64,000 nucleotides of DNA from contig CAZLZD010000017.1 in assembly GCA_964563925.1 (NCBI GenBank), positions 14,476 through 78,475 on the forward strand, written 5' to 3'. Each line of letters begins with the position of its first letter. The stretch's first letter is position 1. Made by a program: the position numbers and the translations under genes. The notes beneath the pieces are model-generated. The model made no database searches. It was not told where the DNA came from and was given only the letters and a program-made list of their open reading frames with translations. Origin of the DNA: JAUILA01 sp964563925. Lineage in GTDB: Bacteria > Bacteroidota > Bacteroidia > Cytophagales > Cyclobacteriaceae. Below are positions 1-8,107 of the stretch, one piece after another.

Positions 1-1
1 T

Positions 2-1462
2 GACGGGAAAACAATCTATTTTGCCAGTAACCGGCCCCAGGGCTATGGCGGAATGGATATATATGTATCCCAAAAGAAAGATGACGGAACCTGGGGACCC
101 GCAGAAAACCTGGGTCCTGCTGTCAATACCTCTGCCAATGAGGATGCCCCTTTTATTCACCCGGACCAGTGGACACTTTTCTTTACATCAGACGGTAAAG
201 GCAGCATGGGCGGCAGGGATATTTTCCTGACCCGGTTATTTAACCAGGAGTGGACCAAACCCGAAAACCTGGGTTATCCGCTCAATACCACCATGGATGA
301 TAACTATTTTACGCTGAGTGCCGACGGAAGGCTGGGTTTCTTTGCCTCCAACCGCAAAGGCGGGACGGGTGGTCAGGATATTTACTCGGTAGACATGCCC
401 GAACAGGAATCGAATATTCCATTGACGATGATCAAGGGGAGAATCCTGAACAGCGAAACCGGCGAGCCGATGCCCACAACCATTTATATGGTGGATAATT
501 CATCCGGGAAGAAGCTTGATTTTGTGTATCAGCCGGATCCGGTGACGGGTGACTATTTGATAATCCTTCCACCTTCAGGACATTACGACATGATCATAGA
601 ATCGGAAGGATTCCTGCCTTATACCCTAAATATAAACGTCCCGGGACAAACCTATTTCTACGAGCTGTACCAGCAGATCATGCTGGAAGAGATCCGGCAG
701 TTTGACGTGGTGGTCGGACAACGCGTGGAAGTAAGAAATGCCTTTTATGATACCCATGAAGAGGCGGTGGCTGATTTGCGGAAATCACATGAAGCAAATA
801 TGGTACAAACCGGCAAGGTGGATGTATACGAACTCATGAATGACCTGATTGCAGCCGGTGATGATGAGGCGATTGAATATCTCCTGGAGCTGATCATGGC
901 TGAAAATACAATCGATGATGTCGATTTCCGGGAAGATCCCCGGGTGGAGGTCGCGGTTCGGAATTATTATTACGACGAAAGCGACGAAAGCAAATTCGAA
1001 CAAAAGGTGGTGGAAGGAAAAACGATTTTCTCGCTTCCTTCCATGGAGGTTACTGAAGTGGCGGCTCGCCTGAAAGAGAATGCAGAAGCCCCTGTTTCCT
1101 ATGATCAGAATGTACTGAAACGCCATGCCACCGTATATTTTGATCTTGACAAGAGCAGCTTGCAGGCATCTTATCATGAAGAGCTAAACAGAATCTGGCA
1201 GATTCTGGAAAAACACGAAGACCTCGGTGTGGAGATATCAGGCTATGCCTCCCCGGAAGGAAATGAAGCATACAACCGGGAGCTGTCCAATAAACGGGCA
1301 ATTGCCATCCTTGATTATTTCAATCACAAAGGAATTGTACGTCGCCGCATCGTGGCCCGGGGATACGGTGCCACCAGCAGCGAGCGCCTCAGCAATGAGG
1401 AGTCAAGAAAAGTGGAGGTTCGTATCGTGCCGCTCAAGCGTGCAGATAATGTGATGCCGTAG
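2..1462 (+). CDS. OmpA-family protein with beta-propeller repeats (5' end outside window)
   Basis: The frame is open to the left edge, so only the C-terminal part is present. The order seen is PD40/WD40-like propeller repeats (DGKTIYFASNRPQGYGGMDIY and related blocks, with the FASNR signature twice), a carboxypeptidase-regulatory-like beta-sandwich (around ILNSETGEPMPTTIYMVDN), a helical linker rich in acidic residues, and a C-terminal OmpA/MotB peptidoglycan-binding domain with VYFDLDKSSL and the NRELSNKRA motif. Proteins with this order anchor outer-membrane assemblies to peptidoglycan. PorE of the type IX secretion machinery has the same propeller/regulatory-domain/OmpA plan, but so do many other Bacteroidota OmpA proteins, so a PorE assignment is only an inference. 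The missing N-terminus would show whether TPRs are present. Confidence 0.9.
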   Translation, partial: DGKTIYFASNRPQGYGGMDIYVSQKKDDGTWGPAENLGPAVNTSANEDAPFIHPDQWTLFFTSDGKGSMGGRDIFLTRLFNQEWTKPENLGYPLNTTMDDNYFTLSADGRLGFFASNRKGGTGGQDIYSVDMPEQESNIPLTMIKGRILNSETGEPMPTTIYMVDNSSGKKLDFVYQPDPVTGDYLIILPPSGHYDMIIESEGFLPYTLNINVPGQTYFYELYQQIMLEEIRQFDVVVGQRVEVRNAFYDTHEEAVADLRKSHEANMVQTGKVDVYELMNDLIAAGDDEAIEYLLELIMAENTIDDVDFREDPRVEVAVRNYYYDESDESKFEQKVVEGKTIFSLPSMEVTEVAARLKENAEAPVSYDQNVLKRHATVYFDLDKSSLQASYHEELNRIWQILEKHEDLGVEISGYASPEGNEAYNRELSNKRAIAILDYFNHKGIVRRRIVARGYGATSSERLSNEESRKVEVRIVPLKRADNVMP

Positions 1463-1491
1463 GTCCCGTGGTAATGATCAGGTCCCGTGTC

Positions 1492-1717
1492 GATGCCGAT
1501 ATGCATCGGCAATTTCACGGGATGACGAAAGAAGGATACCGATATNNNNNNNNNNNNNNNNNNNNNNNNNNNNNNNNNNNNNNNNNNNNNNNNNNNNNNN
1601 NNNNNNNNNNNNNNNNNNNNNNNNNNNNNNNNNNNNNNNNNNNNNGATACCGATATGCATCGGCAATTTCACGGGATGACGAAAGAAGGATACCGATATG
1701 CATCGGCAGTTTCACGG
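1492..1717. repeat. 43-bp tandem repeat, interrupted by an assembly gap
   Basis: Units begin at 1492, 1535, 1646 and 1689, giving a period of exactly 43 bp on both sides of the gap. Each full unit carries a small inverted repeat, CCGAT-ATGC-ATCGG (GCCGAT/ATCGGC in the first copy), followed by AATTTCACGGGATGACGAAAG. The units are near identical; differences are GATGCC versus GATACC in the first copy and CAGTTT versus CAATTT in the last. There are no variable spacers, so it is not a CRISPR array. The true copy number is unknown because the gap falls inside the array. Confidence 0.9.
1546..1645. other. Assembly gap of 100 N
   Basis: Exactly 100 ambiguous bases with the same tandem repeat on both sides. 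The round number is the usual scaffold placeholder, so the real length is unknown and probably reflects collapsed repeat copies. Confidence 0.97.
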
Positions 1718-1728
1718 AACTTCACCTC

Positions 1729-1804
1729 ACGTCATCCTGAAAAACGTCCGGTGAAAGCCGGACTCGATTCAGGACCTGTTGAGATAACGTGCAGGTCCCG
1801 TGGT
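1729..1804. repeat. REP-like extragenic palindrome
   Basis: A two-part hairpin is visible: outer arms TCCTGAA (1735-1741) and TTCAGGA (1768-1774), a 4/4 internal loop, inner arms GTCCGG (1746-1751) and CCGGAC (1758-1763), and a six-base loop TGAAAG. Downstream is GACCTGTTGAGATAACG. From memory, extragenic repeats with GTCATCCTGA and TTCAGGA-CTGTTGAGAT blocks recur between genes in several bacterial groups, including Bacteroidota. Whether this one is dispersed in this genome cannot be told from one window. Confidence 0.6.
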
Positions 1805-1818
1805 GACGATAGTAAACA

Positions 1819-3012
1819 CTACGGTAGCAGCAGGGAGCTGTCACCGTAACTCAGAAACCGATAGTCATTCTCCAGTGCCTCCGTATAAATTTTCTTCCAG
1901 TCTTCCCCGGCAAAAGCGGCCACCAGTAAAATCAGCGTGGAGCCGGGCAGGTGAAAATTGGTAATCAATCCGTCACAGATCCGGAATGAATAGCCGGGAT
2001 AAAGAAATATGCCGGTTTGTCCGGTGAGGAAATCCGTATTAAGTGCTTCCATTCTGGCAGCCACGGCCTCCAGGCTTTCCCTGACAGTCACGGGTTTGAG
2101 CGAATAGGGATCCTTTTGTGAAACCCGGAATGGGGCGTCGGGATCCTGGCATAACCGGGCCCCGTACCAGTATAATGATTCCAGGGTACGCATCGATGTG
2201 GTCCCGACTGCGATCCGCCGGGTGGCCTCCATGACAGCCTCCAGGTTATCCTTCCTGATAATTATTTCTTCAGAGTGCATTTGGTGAGCAACGACGTCAT
2301 CGGTTTTTACGGGCTGAAACGTTCCTGCACTGACATGGAGGGTGAGTTCATTAAAATGCGTACCACGGCTTCGCAGGTCATCGAGTACGCGGTCTGTAAA
2401 GTGCAGTCCGGCCGTGGGTGCGGCCACAGCACCATCAAGCCGGGCGTACACCGTCTGGTACCTTTCGTAATCCGCTGCTTCAGGGTCCCGTTTAATGTAC
2501 GGGGGCAGGGGCAGTTTGCCGGCCGCGTGCACAATTTCAGAGAATGAATCCCTTGCGTTCCATGCGAATCGTACCAGTCCGCCGGCTCGATCTTCAAGCA
2601 TTGCAGACAACGCTACCTGGCCATTGTCCGTGTTGAGCTCAAGGGCCAGCGTCTCTGATTTCCATTTCTTTAAATTACCGATCATGCACTTCCAGACGGC
2701 TTCGCCGGTGGTTTGCATGGCCGAAGCTACATCCGACGTGGGTAGTACCGGCTCGAGCAGGAATAATTCGATCCGGGCGCCGGTTTCTTTGTGAAAAATC
2801 AGCCGGGCCGGTAACACTTTTGTATTGTTGAAGAAGAGCGTTGCGTTTGCAGGCAGCTGATCAGGGAGGTCGCGGAACGTCCGGTGACTTATGTTTCCGC
2901 GGCGGTATACCAGCAACCTGGATTCGTCCCTTTGCGGCAGCGGGAATTCGGCAATCCGCTCCTCGGGGAGCGCATAGGTATAATCCGACAGTTTAAGTTT
3001 TTTCAACGTCAT
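1819..3012 (-). CDS. queA: S-adenosylmethionine:tRNA ribosyltransferase-isomerase
   Basis: QueA transfers the ribosyl part of SAM to preQ1 at position 34 of tRNAs, making epoxyqueuosine. Family signatures include the N-terminal LSDYTYALPEERIAEFPLPQ, the FFNNTKVLPARL strand, PTAGLHFT near the middle, and NFHLPGSTLILLVAAFAG near the C-terminus. The start at 3012 (MTLKKLKLSD) matches the family N-terminus and gives 397 aa. An upstream ATG at 3090 would add 26 unrelated residues and run into the divergent menC gene. queE, an early enzyme of the same queuosine pathway, lies at 47.4-48.2 kb in this window, not in an operon with queA. Confidence 0.95.
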   Translation of the reverse strand: MTLKKLKLSDYTYALPEERIAEFPLPQRDESRLLVYRRGNISHRTFRDLPDQLPANATLFFNNTKVLPARLIFHKETGARIELFLLEPVLPTSDVASAMQTTGEAVWKCMIGNLKKWKSETLALELNTDNGQVALSAMLEDRAGGLVRFAWNARDSFSEIVHAAGKLPLPPYIKRDPEAADYERYQTVYARLDGAVAAPTAGLHFTDRVLDDLRSRGTHFNELTLHVSAGTFQPVKTDDVVAHQMHSEEIIIRKDNLEAVMEATRRIAVGTTSMRTLESLYWYGARLCQDPDAPFRVSQKDPYSLKPVTVRESLEAVAARMEALNTDFLTGQTGIFLYPGYSFRICDGLITNFHLPGSTLILLVAAFAGEDWKKIYTEALENDYRFLSYGDSSLLLP

Positions 3013-3078
3013 ACGAATATGTCCGCAAATATAAGGGCTGCGCTTTGATTTGAACGGCCGATCACCCAAATTTACCCT

Positions 3079-4158
3079 ATGCCCCTCCAAGCTGCTTTTC
3101 AGCCATACATTTTGAATTTCCGGTTTGAAGCCGGAACATCACGGGGTACCCTGACCGAGAAACAAACATGGATACTCAAAATCTGGGATGATCAGGATCC
3201 TTCCGTGTACGGCCTTGGGGAGGTCGGTCCGCTGGCAGGATTAAGTGTGGACTCCACCACGGATTATTCCCCCATCCTGAGACGTTTACTAACTGAATTA
3301 CCCGGGCATTCTTGTCCGTCAACCGAAGAGGATTGTTTCGAACTGTCACGTACGCTGAGCGGCGAGGACCACCCGGCACTTCGCTTTGGGCTGGAAACGG
3401 CATTTCTGGATTTGCGCAATGGCGGAAGACGGCTGATCTTCGAGTCTGATTTTACATCGGGGAAATCAACGGTTCCAATTAACGGACTGATCTGGATGGG
3501 GCAGAAGTCATTCATGCAGGACCAGGCGAAGAAAAAATCAGGTGAAGGCTACACCTGCATGAAGATGAAAATAGGAGCCATTGATTTTGAAGCAGAACTC
3601 GACCTGTTGCGCATGCTTAAAGAGGAAGGTATCCAGGTGCTGCGGGTGGACGCCAACGGGGCGTTTACGATGAAAGATGTCATGCAAAAGCTGGAACGGC
3701 TAGCGGAACTCGGCCTTCACAGCATCGAACAGCCCATTGCGGCCGGACAATGGAAGGAGATGAAGCAGGTTTGCAAGGACAGTCCCGTTCCGGTTGCCCT
3801 TGATGAGGAGCTGATTGGTATCCCGGAAGATGAGCGTGCCAGGCTGCTTGATTATATATGTCCTTCGTATATTATTCTCAAACCAACCTTGCTCGGCGGC
3901 CTGAGGGCGACCAGGGACTGGGTCCGGCTGGCCGGCGAACGGCAAACGGGCTGGTGGGTCACCTCGGCGCTCGAGTCGAATATCGGATTGAATGCCATCG
4001 CACAACAAACCGCCTGCCTCGAGTTTACCGGGCACCAGGGACTGGGTACGGGTCAGTTGTATGAGAATAATTTTGATTCGCCCCTGACCATACGCCGGGG
4101 AGAAATGCATTATGATAAATCGCATACCTGGAATTTTAACCATCTTGATATATGCTGA
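3079..4158 (+). CDS. menC: o-Succinylbenzoate synthase
   Basis: An enolase-superfamily enzyme of 359 aa that dehydrates SHCHC to o-succinylbenzoate in menaquinone synthesis. The barrel shows the catalytic K-x-K in MKMKIG, the metal-binding D/E/D set in LRVDANGA, SIEQPIA and VALDEEL, and the second catalytic lysine in ILKPTLLGG. The C-terminal WVTSALESNIGLNAIAQ block is typical of bacterial MenC rather than dipeptide epimerases, although the two subfamilies are close. It is divergent from queA and overlaps the downstream VIT gene by 7 bases, so the two are probably co-transcribed. The menaquinone made here would serve respiration and could serve the vitamin K-dependent carboxylase homologue at 40-41.4 kb. 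Confidence 0.87.
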   Translation: MPLQAAFQPYILNFRFEAGTSRGTLTEKQTWILKIWDDQDPSVYGLGEVGPLAGLSVDSTTDYSPILRRLLTELPGHSCPSTEEDCFELSRTLSGEDHPALRFGLETAFLDLRNGGRRLIFESDFTSGKSTVPINGLIWMGQKSFMQDQAKKKSGEGYTCMKMKIGAIDFEAELDLLRMLKEEGIQVLRVDANGAFTMKDVMQKLERLAELGLHSIEQPIAAGQWKEMKQVCKDSPVPVALDEELIGIPEDERARLLDYICPSYIILKPTLLGGLRATRDWVRLAGERQTGWWVTSALESNIGLNAIAQQTACLEFTGHQGLGTGQLYENNFDSPLTIRRGEMHYDKSHTWNFNHLDIC

Positions 4159-4883
4159 CCGAAGATCAGTTACATGCCGGTGAAAAAATCTGGTGGTTCA
4201 AGAAAGAGTACCTCTCAGAGTTTGTATACGGAGGAATTGACGGAGCCATTACTACTTTTGCAGTTGTCTCCGGGGCCGCCGGGGCCAATGCAGAGATCTT
4301 CTACATCCTGATTTTTGGCTTTGCCAACCTGATTGCCGACGGTTTTTCGATGTCGGTGGGTAATTACTTTTCCGTCAAGGCGGAACGCCAGCAGTATGAA
4401 CAGCATAAGGCGATTGAATACTGGGAGGTGGAAAACATGCGCGAAAGGGAAGTGCAGGAAATCCGCGAGATTTATGCCGCGAAGGGTTTTGAAGGAGAAT
4501 TACTTGAAAAGGTAGTTAGCGTCATTACCGCGGATAAAGACATCTGGGTGGATACGATGATGAAGGAGGAACTGGAAATGACCAAGGATGACAAAACACC
4601 GGTAAAAACGGCATTTGCCACCTTCGTTTCTTTTAATGCCATCGGTATCATACCGCTGATCGCCTACATAGTGGCCATTGTAGCGGAGCTCCCGCAGGAT
4701 AACCTGTTCCTGATATCCTGCATCGCCACTGGTTTTGCCCTCATGATCATCGGCTTCATGAAAAGCAAGATCACCGAGAAATCATGGGTGACCGGCATTG
4801 CTGAAACGGTGCTGCTTGGCGGACTTGCCGCTGTGCTTGCCTATTATGCCGGAGAAGTGCTCGCGTCCTGGTTCCTGAATTAA
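4152..4883 (+). CDS. VIT1/CCC1-family iron/manganese transporter
   Basis: A 243-aa membrane protein of the VIT family, which exports Fe2+ or Mn2+ from the cytosol in exchange for protons. The N-terminal EFVYGGIDGAITTFAVVSGAAGA and the next helix with FANLIADGFSMSVGNYFS are the family hallmarks. A glutamate-rich cytosolic segment follows (EREVQEIREIYAAKGF, then DTMMKEELEM), matching the metal-binding domain between helices 2 and 3. Three more hydrophobic segments complete the usual five. It overlaps menC by 7 bases and overlaps the end of the convergent symporter gene by 4. The metal it moves cannot be read from sequence. Confidence 0.88.
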   Translation: MLTEDQLHAGEKIWWFKKEYLSEFVYGGIDGAITTFAVVSGAAGANAEIFYILIFGFANLIADGFSMSVGNYFSVKAERQQYEQHKAIEYWEVENMREREVQEIREIYAAKGFEGELLEKVVSVITADKDIWVDTMMKEELEMTKDDKTPVKTAFATFVSFNAIGIIPLIAYIVAIVAELPQDNLFLISCIATGFALMIIGFMKSKITEKSWVTGIAETVLLGGLAAVLAYYAGEVLASWFLN

Positions 4884-6283
4884 CCGGGTGATTTCATTTC
4901 CCTGACATATTTACGGGTCACCTCCATCACACGTGGTGAAAGGAGCACCGCCGAGATCATGGTCGGGATGGCCATCAGGGCGAATGCCGAATCAATCAGG
5001 CTGATAATGGCTTCCAGTGAACTGATGGCGCCAAACAGGATGCTCACCACATAGAAATAATTATACCAGTGCTGTCTTCGGGCTCCGATAAGGTAGCCCA
5101 GGCATTTTGTGCCGTAATAGGAATAGGAGAATAGTGAGGTAATCGCAAAAATCAGGATACACAGCATCAGGATATACGATCCGAAGCCCGGGAATGCATC
5201 CTGGAAGGCGGTGGCAGTCAGTGTCACGCCATTGGAATCTGATGTTTGCCATACGCCAGTGATCAGAATGGCAAGTCCGGTGAGGGTACAAACTACTATG
5301 GTATCGATAAATGGTCCCAGCATGGCCACAAGTCCTTCCCGAACCGGTTCCTGAGTCTTGGCCGCACCATGCGCCATGGGGGCTGTACCGATCCCCGCCT
5401 CATTACTGAAAGCAGCGCGACGTGTCCCCAGCACGATAAGTCCGCCCAGAATACCGCCGAAGGCTGCATCCCCGTTGTAATTGTCGGCCGTAAAAGCATT
5501 GGAAAAAATCAGTCCGAAATAATGGGGCACCACATCCAGGTGAATAAATATAATGCCGAGTACCGCCAGAAAATAAAGGACCACCATGGCAGGTACCATA
5601 CGCGAGGCCACCTTACCGATTCGCCGGATACCTCCGAAGATTACCAGCCCAACAAAAAGGAGGATCACCAGACCTATGTACATATCAATATCCCGGAAGG
5701 CGATAAATCCGAAGTCGACTATTTCCCCCTCCACGCCATTGGGAAGGAAAACAATATCACGAAATGCCTGGGTCAGCTGGTTGGCCTGAAACACCGGGAG
5801 ACAGCCGATCATGCCGAACAGGGCAAACATGACGGCCAGCGGTTTCCAGTTACGGCCAAGCCCTTCCTCGATGACGTACATCGGTCCTCCCTGTATTTCA
5901 CCGCTGGAATCCTTTCCCCGGTAGAGGACGGCCAGGGTACAGGTAAAATACTTGGTGGCTGTTCCGACAATGGCACTGATCCACATCCAGAAAATGGCTC
6001 CGGGCCCGCCGATTGCGATCGCGACAGCCACACCACTTATGTTACCCATCCCCACGGTAGCGGCCAGTGCCGTTGACAACGCTTCAAAATGGTTGATCTG
6101 CCCAGGGTCATCGTCATTGTCATATTTACCGCGCAGCACGTTGACCGCATGCCCGAAAAAGCGAAAAGGGATGAACCTCGAGTAAATTAAAAAATATAAT
6201 CCGCCTCCGAGCAGTAGAAAAAGGAGCGGCATGCCCCAGATCCAGTTGGCGAAGTCCCTGATAAACGTGTTGAATATTTCCAA
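4880..6283 (-). CDS. Alanine/glycine:cation symporter (AGCS family)
   Basis: A 467-aa polytopic inner-membrane protein that imports alanine or glycine with Na+. Family blocks include ALSTALAATVGMGNISGVAVAIAIGGPGA, IQGGPMYVIEEGLG, and the conserved RRAAFSNEAGIGTAPMAHG loop. About ten hydrophobic segments are spread along the whole length. The gene is monocistronic in appearance, with 93 bases separating its start from the end of the agmatinase-family gene upstream on the same strand. Confidence 0.92.
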   Translation of the reverse strand: MEIFNTFIRDFANWIWGMPLLFLLLGGGLYFLIYSRFIPFRFFGHAVNVLRGKYDNDDDPGQINHFEALSTALAATVGMGNISGVAVAIAIGGPGAIFWMWISAIVGTATKYFTCTLAVLYRGKDSSGEIQGGPMYVIEEGLGRNWKPLAVMFALFGMIGCLPVFQANQLTQAFRDIVFLPNGVEGEIVDFGFIAFRDIDMYIGLVILLFVGLVIFGGIRRIGKVASRMVPAMVVLYFLAVLGIIFIHLDVVPHYFGLIFSNAFTADNYNGDAAFGGILGGLIVLGTRRAAFSNEAGIGTAPMAHGAAKTQEPVREGLVAMLGPFIDTIVVCTLTGLAILITGVWQTSDSNGVTLTATAFQDAFPGFGSYILMLCILIFAITSLFSYSYYGTKCLGYLIGARRQHWYNYFYVVSILFGAISSLEAIISLIDSAFALMAIPTMISAVLLSPRVMEVTRKYVREMKSPG

Positions 6284-6376
6284 AATAATCCGGTTAAGTC
6301 GCCTAAATTACTTAATACTTCCTCACAGGCATAATCTGCCTTTAAATATGTGGAGAATTGTGGTTCAGCGGATATA

Positions 6377-7459
6377 TCAATGGCTGGCAGGCAGACGTCC
6401 CTGAGAAGCGGCTGTATAATTGATCAGGGAATATAACAACCGGGCTCCCACATTGGCATCCCATTCAGAGTCTCCGGGACTTACCTCGACCAGGTCAAAG
6501 GCAATGATCCGCTTGCCGCTGGCAACCAGGGCGCGGATCAGATACATGACCTGGGAATAATCCATTCCGCCGGGGACCGGGGTGCCGGTATTCGGACAAA
6601 ACCGCGGGTCGAGGCCGTCAATATCAAAGCTTATATACACCAGCCCGGGCAAGGCTTCAATAATGGAATCGCAAACCGACTTCCAGGAATTTCCTTCCAT
6701 CAGGTGGTTCTGGATGTCCTCATCAAAATATACCTTGATCCTTTCCTCGTTGCCGTTGATGACCTGTACTTCCTCATCGCAATAATCCCGGATCCCAACC
6801 TGCACCAGTTTACTCACCTGAGGTATCTGCATCGCATTGTACATAATGGAGGCATGGCTGTAGGTAAAATCCTCGTAGGCATTCCGCAGGTCGGAATGGG
6901 CGTCAAGCTGGAGAATGCCAAACTGTTCATAACGCTCGGCCAGTGCCTGCAGCAGGCCCAGCGGCGTACTGTGATCGCCCCCAAGGAGTGCCACCATCTT
7001 ACCTCGTTCGAGGTATTTACGTGCCTGCGCACGCACATAGATATTCAGCTTTTCTGATATGTCATTAATCGCTTTGGGGATCACCTTCATGCCCCGCCGG
7101 TCTTCTTCATTCTCAGACTCTTCAAGCCATCGTATGTAACTTGCCGCCAGGTCCCTGAACTTTGCGTTCTCATTTTTCAGGTCTTCCGGAACGGGCAGCA
7201 TGGCCACACCCAGCTTCCAGGCTTCTGGATAATCCCGGAAGTACAGGTCTACCTGGGCAGAGGCTTCCAGTATGGCTTCCGGTCCGTCGGCTGTACCGGC
7301 ACCATACGATACGGTGACTTCCCACGGAACAGGCAGGATAATGAATTCCGCGGTCTCCTCGGTAAAGGGCAGCCCAAACAGCTGACCCGGCCTGCCGGGA
7401 CCATTCGGATCAAAGTTTTCGATCAGTTCGTTTTTCGTGGGTTTTGAATCATTCTCCAT
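6377..7459 (-). CDS. Agmatinase/arginase-family ureohydrolase
   Basis: A 360-aa binuclear manganese hydrolase that cleaves guanidino or formimino compounds. Metal ligands are in place: GGDHS, LDAHSD and SFDIDGLDP, the three signatures of the arginase/agmatinase/formimidoylglutamase superfamily. The N-terminal extension (first 30 residues, with FDPNGPGRPGQLFGLPF) and an inserted charged helix near residue 120 are typical of the Bacteroidota agmatinase-family branch, whose substrate is not settled. It starts 4 bases after sixA on the same strand and is likely co-transcribed with it. Confidence 0.85.
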   Translation of the reverse strand: MENDSKPTKNELIENFDPNGPGRPGQLFGLPFTEETAEFIILPVPWEVTVSYGAGTADGPEAILEASAQVDLYFRDYPEAWKLGVAMLPVPEDLKNENAKFRDLAASYIRWLEESENEEDRRGMKVIPKAINDISEKLNIYVRAQARKYLERGKMVALLGGDHSTPLGLLQALAERYEQFGILQLDAHSDLRNAYEDFTYSHASIMYNAMQIPQVSKLVQVGIRDYCDEEVQVINGNEERIKVYFDEDIQNHLMEGNSWKSVCDSIIEALPGLVYISFDIDGLDPRFCPNTGTPVPGGMDYSQVMYLIRALVASGKRIIAFDLVEVSPGDSEWDANVGARLLYSLINYTAASQGRLPASH

Positions 7460-7463
7460 CTGC

Positions 7464-7964
7464 CTAGAAATTCAATAGATCAGGATACTCATATTTCCCG
7501 AAGGTGCCGGTGGCTTCTGAGACCTCTTCCCATTTTTTTACCTTCAGGGTAATTTGTACAAACCCGCAAGGTGCCATGTTGCCAATCTCATAGTTGGTCA
7601 GGTATTCGGCCAGGTAGCTGATCGACGGATTATGTCCCACCAGCAGCACATTCTCCCAGTCCTCCTTGAAATGATTAATAGTCTGCAGCAGGGTACGCAC
7701 CGAGGCTTCATAAATATTTTCGTTGGTATGAATCCGGTCAGGGTCGTAATGGATCTGCTCGGCGACGTGCGTTGCAGTGGAAAGTGCCCGTACCGCCGGG
7801 CTGGAAATAATGATGTCCAGGTCAAGTTCCTGCTCAGCCAGGTTGATGCCCATTCGCGTGGCATTCTGCATACCGGTAGGGTCCAGTTCGCGGTCAAAAT
7901 CCTTTTGATCAGACGCCTTCTCAAGGGCACGTGCATGCCGGAGCAGGTATAAATTTTTGCTCAT
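7464..7964 (-). CDS. sixA: SixA-type phosphohistidine phosphatase
   Basis: A 166-aa histidine-phosphatase-superfamily protein. The catalytic motif near the N-terminus is LLRHARALEK, an RHA variant of the usual RHG. The second arginine region is DLDIIISSPAVRALSTA, and the distal histidine is in LLVGHNPSISYLAEYL. SixA-type enzymes remove phosphate from phosphohistidine on signalling or PTS proteins; the substrate here is unknown. It lies just upstream of the agmatinase-family gene and is divergent from topA. Confidence 0.85.
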   Translation of the reverse strand: MSKNLYLLRHARALEKASDQKDFDRELDPTGMQNATRMGINLAEQELDLDIIISSPAVRALSTATHVAEQIHYDPDRIHTNENIYEASVRTLLQTINHFKEDWENVLLVGHNPSISYLAEYLTNYEIGNMAPCGFVQITLKVKKWEEVSEATGTFGKYEYPDLLNF

Positions 7965-8035
7965 TTTTTTTGTAAACTTCTTAGTATTGGCGATTGTTTG
8001 GTTTCAAAGTACCGAAACTCAAAATTAATTATTTA

Positions 8036-8069
8036 ACCAAATGAGAATTTTATTTCTCGATAATTTGGT
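8036..8069. repeat. Interrupted inverted repeat upstream of topA
   Basis: The arms ACCAAAT (8036-8042) and ATTTGGT (8063-8069) enclose GAGAA (8043-8047) and TTCTC (8054-8058), with four unpaired bases on one side. It sits 39 bases before the topA start in an AT-rich divergent spacer. It could be an mRNA leader hairpin or an operator. No function is known. Confidence 0.4.
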
Positions 8070-8107
8070 GAACTTTTGAATTCTAATTTATAACCTGTCA
8101 ACTCTTT

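Larger units (their letters stand above)
1463..1818. other. Repeat-rich intergenic spacer
   Basis: No gene is supported in this 356-base stretch. It holds an interrupted 43-bp tandem repeat, a 100-N gap and an extragenic palindrome. The 12-mer AGGTCCCGTGGT occurs at both ends (1461-1472 and 1793-1804), so the whole insert is bracketed by a short direct repeat. Both neighbouring genes end here (OmpA gene from the left, queA from the right), so it is a convergent 3' spacer where repeats are tolerated. Confidence 0.8.

Noticed and set aside
1492..1717. Possible CRISPR array
   Set aside because: Repeats are directly contiguous with a 43-bp period and no variable spacers; no cas genes are in the window.
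1468..1740. ORF spanning the N gap
   Set aside because: It exists only because the repeat is open in several frames and the unknown bases are read as X; the product is a repeat translation.
5246..6076. Plus-strand ORF of 276 codons inside the symporter gene
   Set aside because: Composition is typical of an antisense shadow; the minus-strand symporter is unmistakable.
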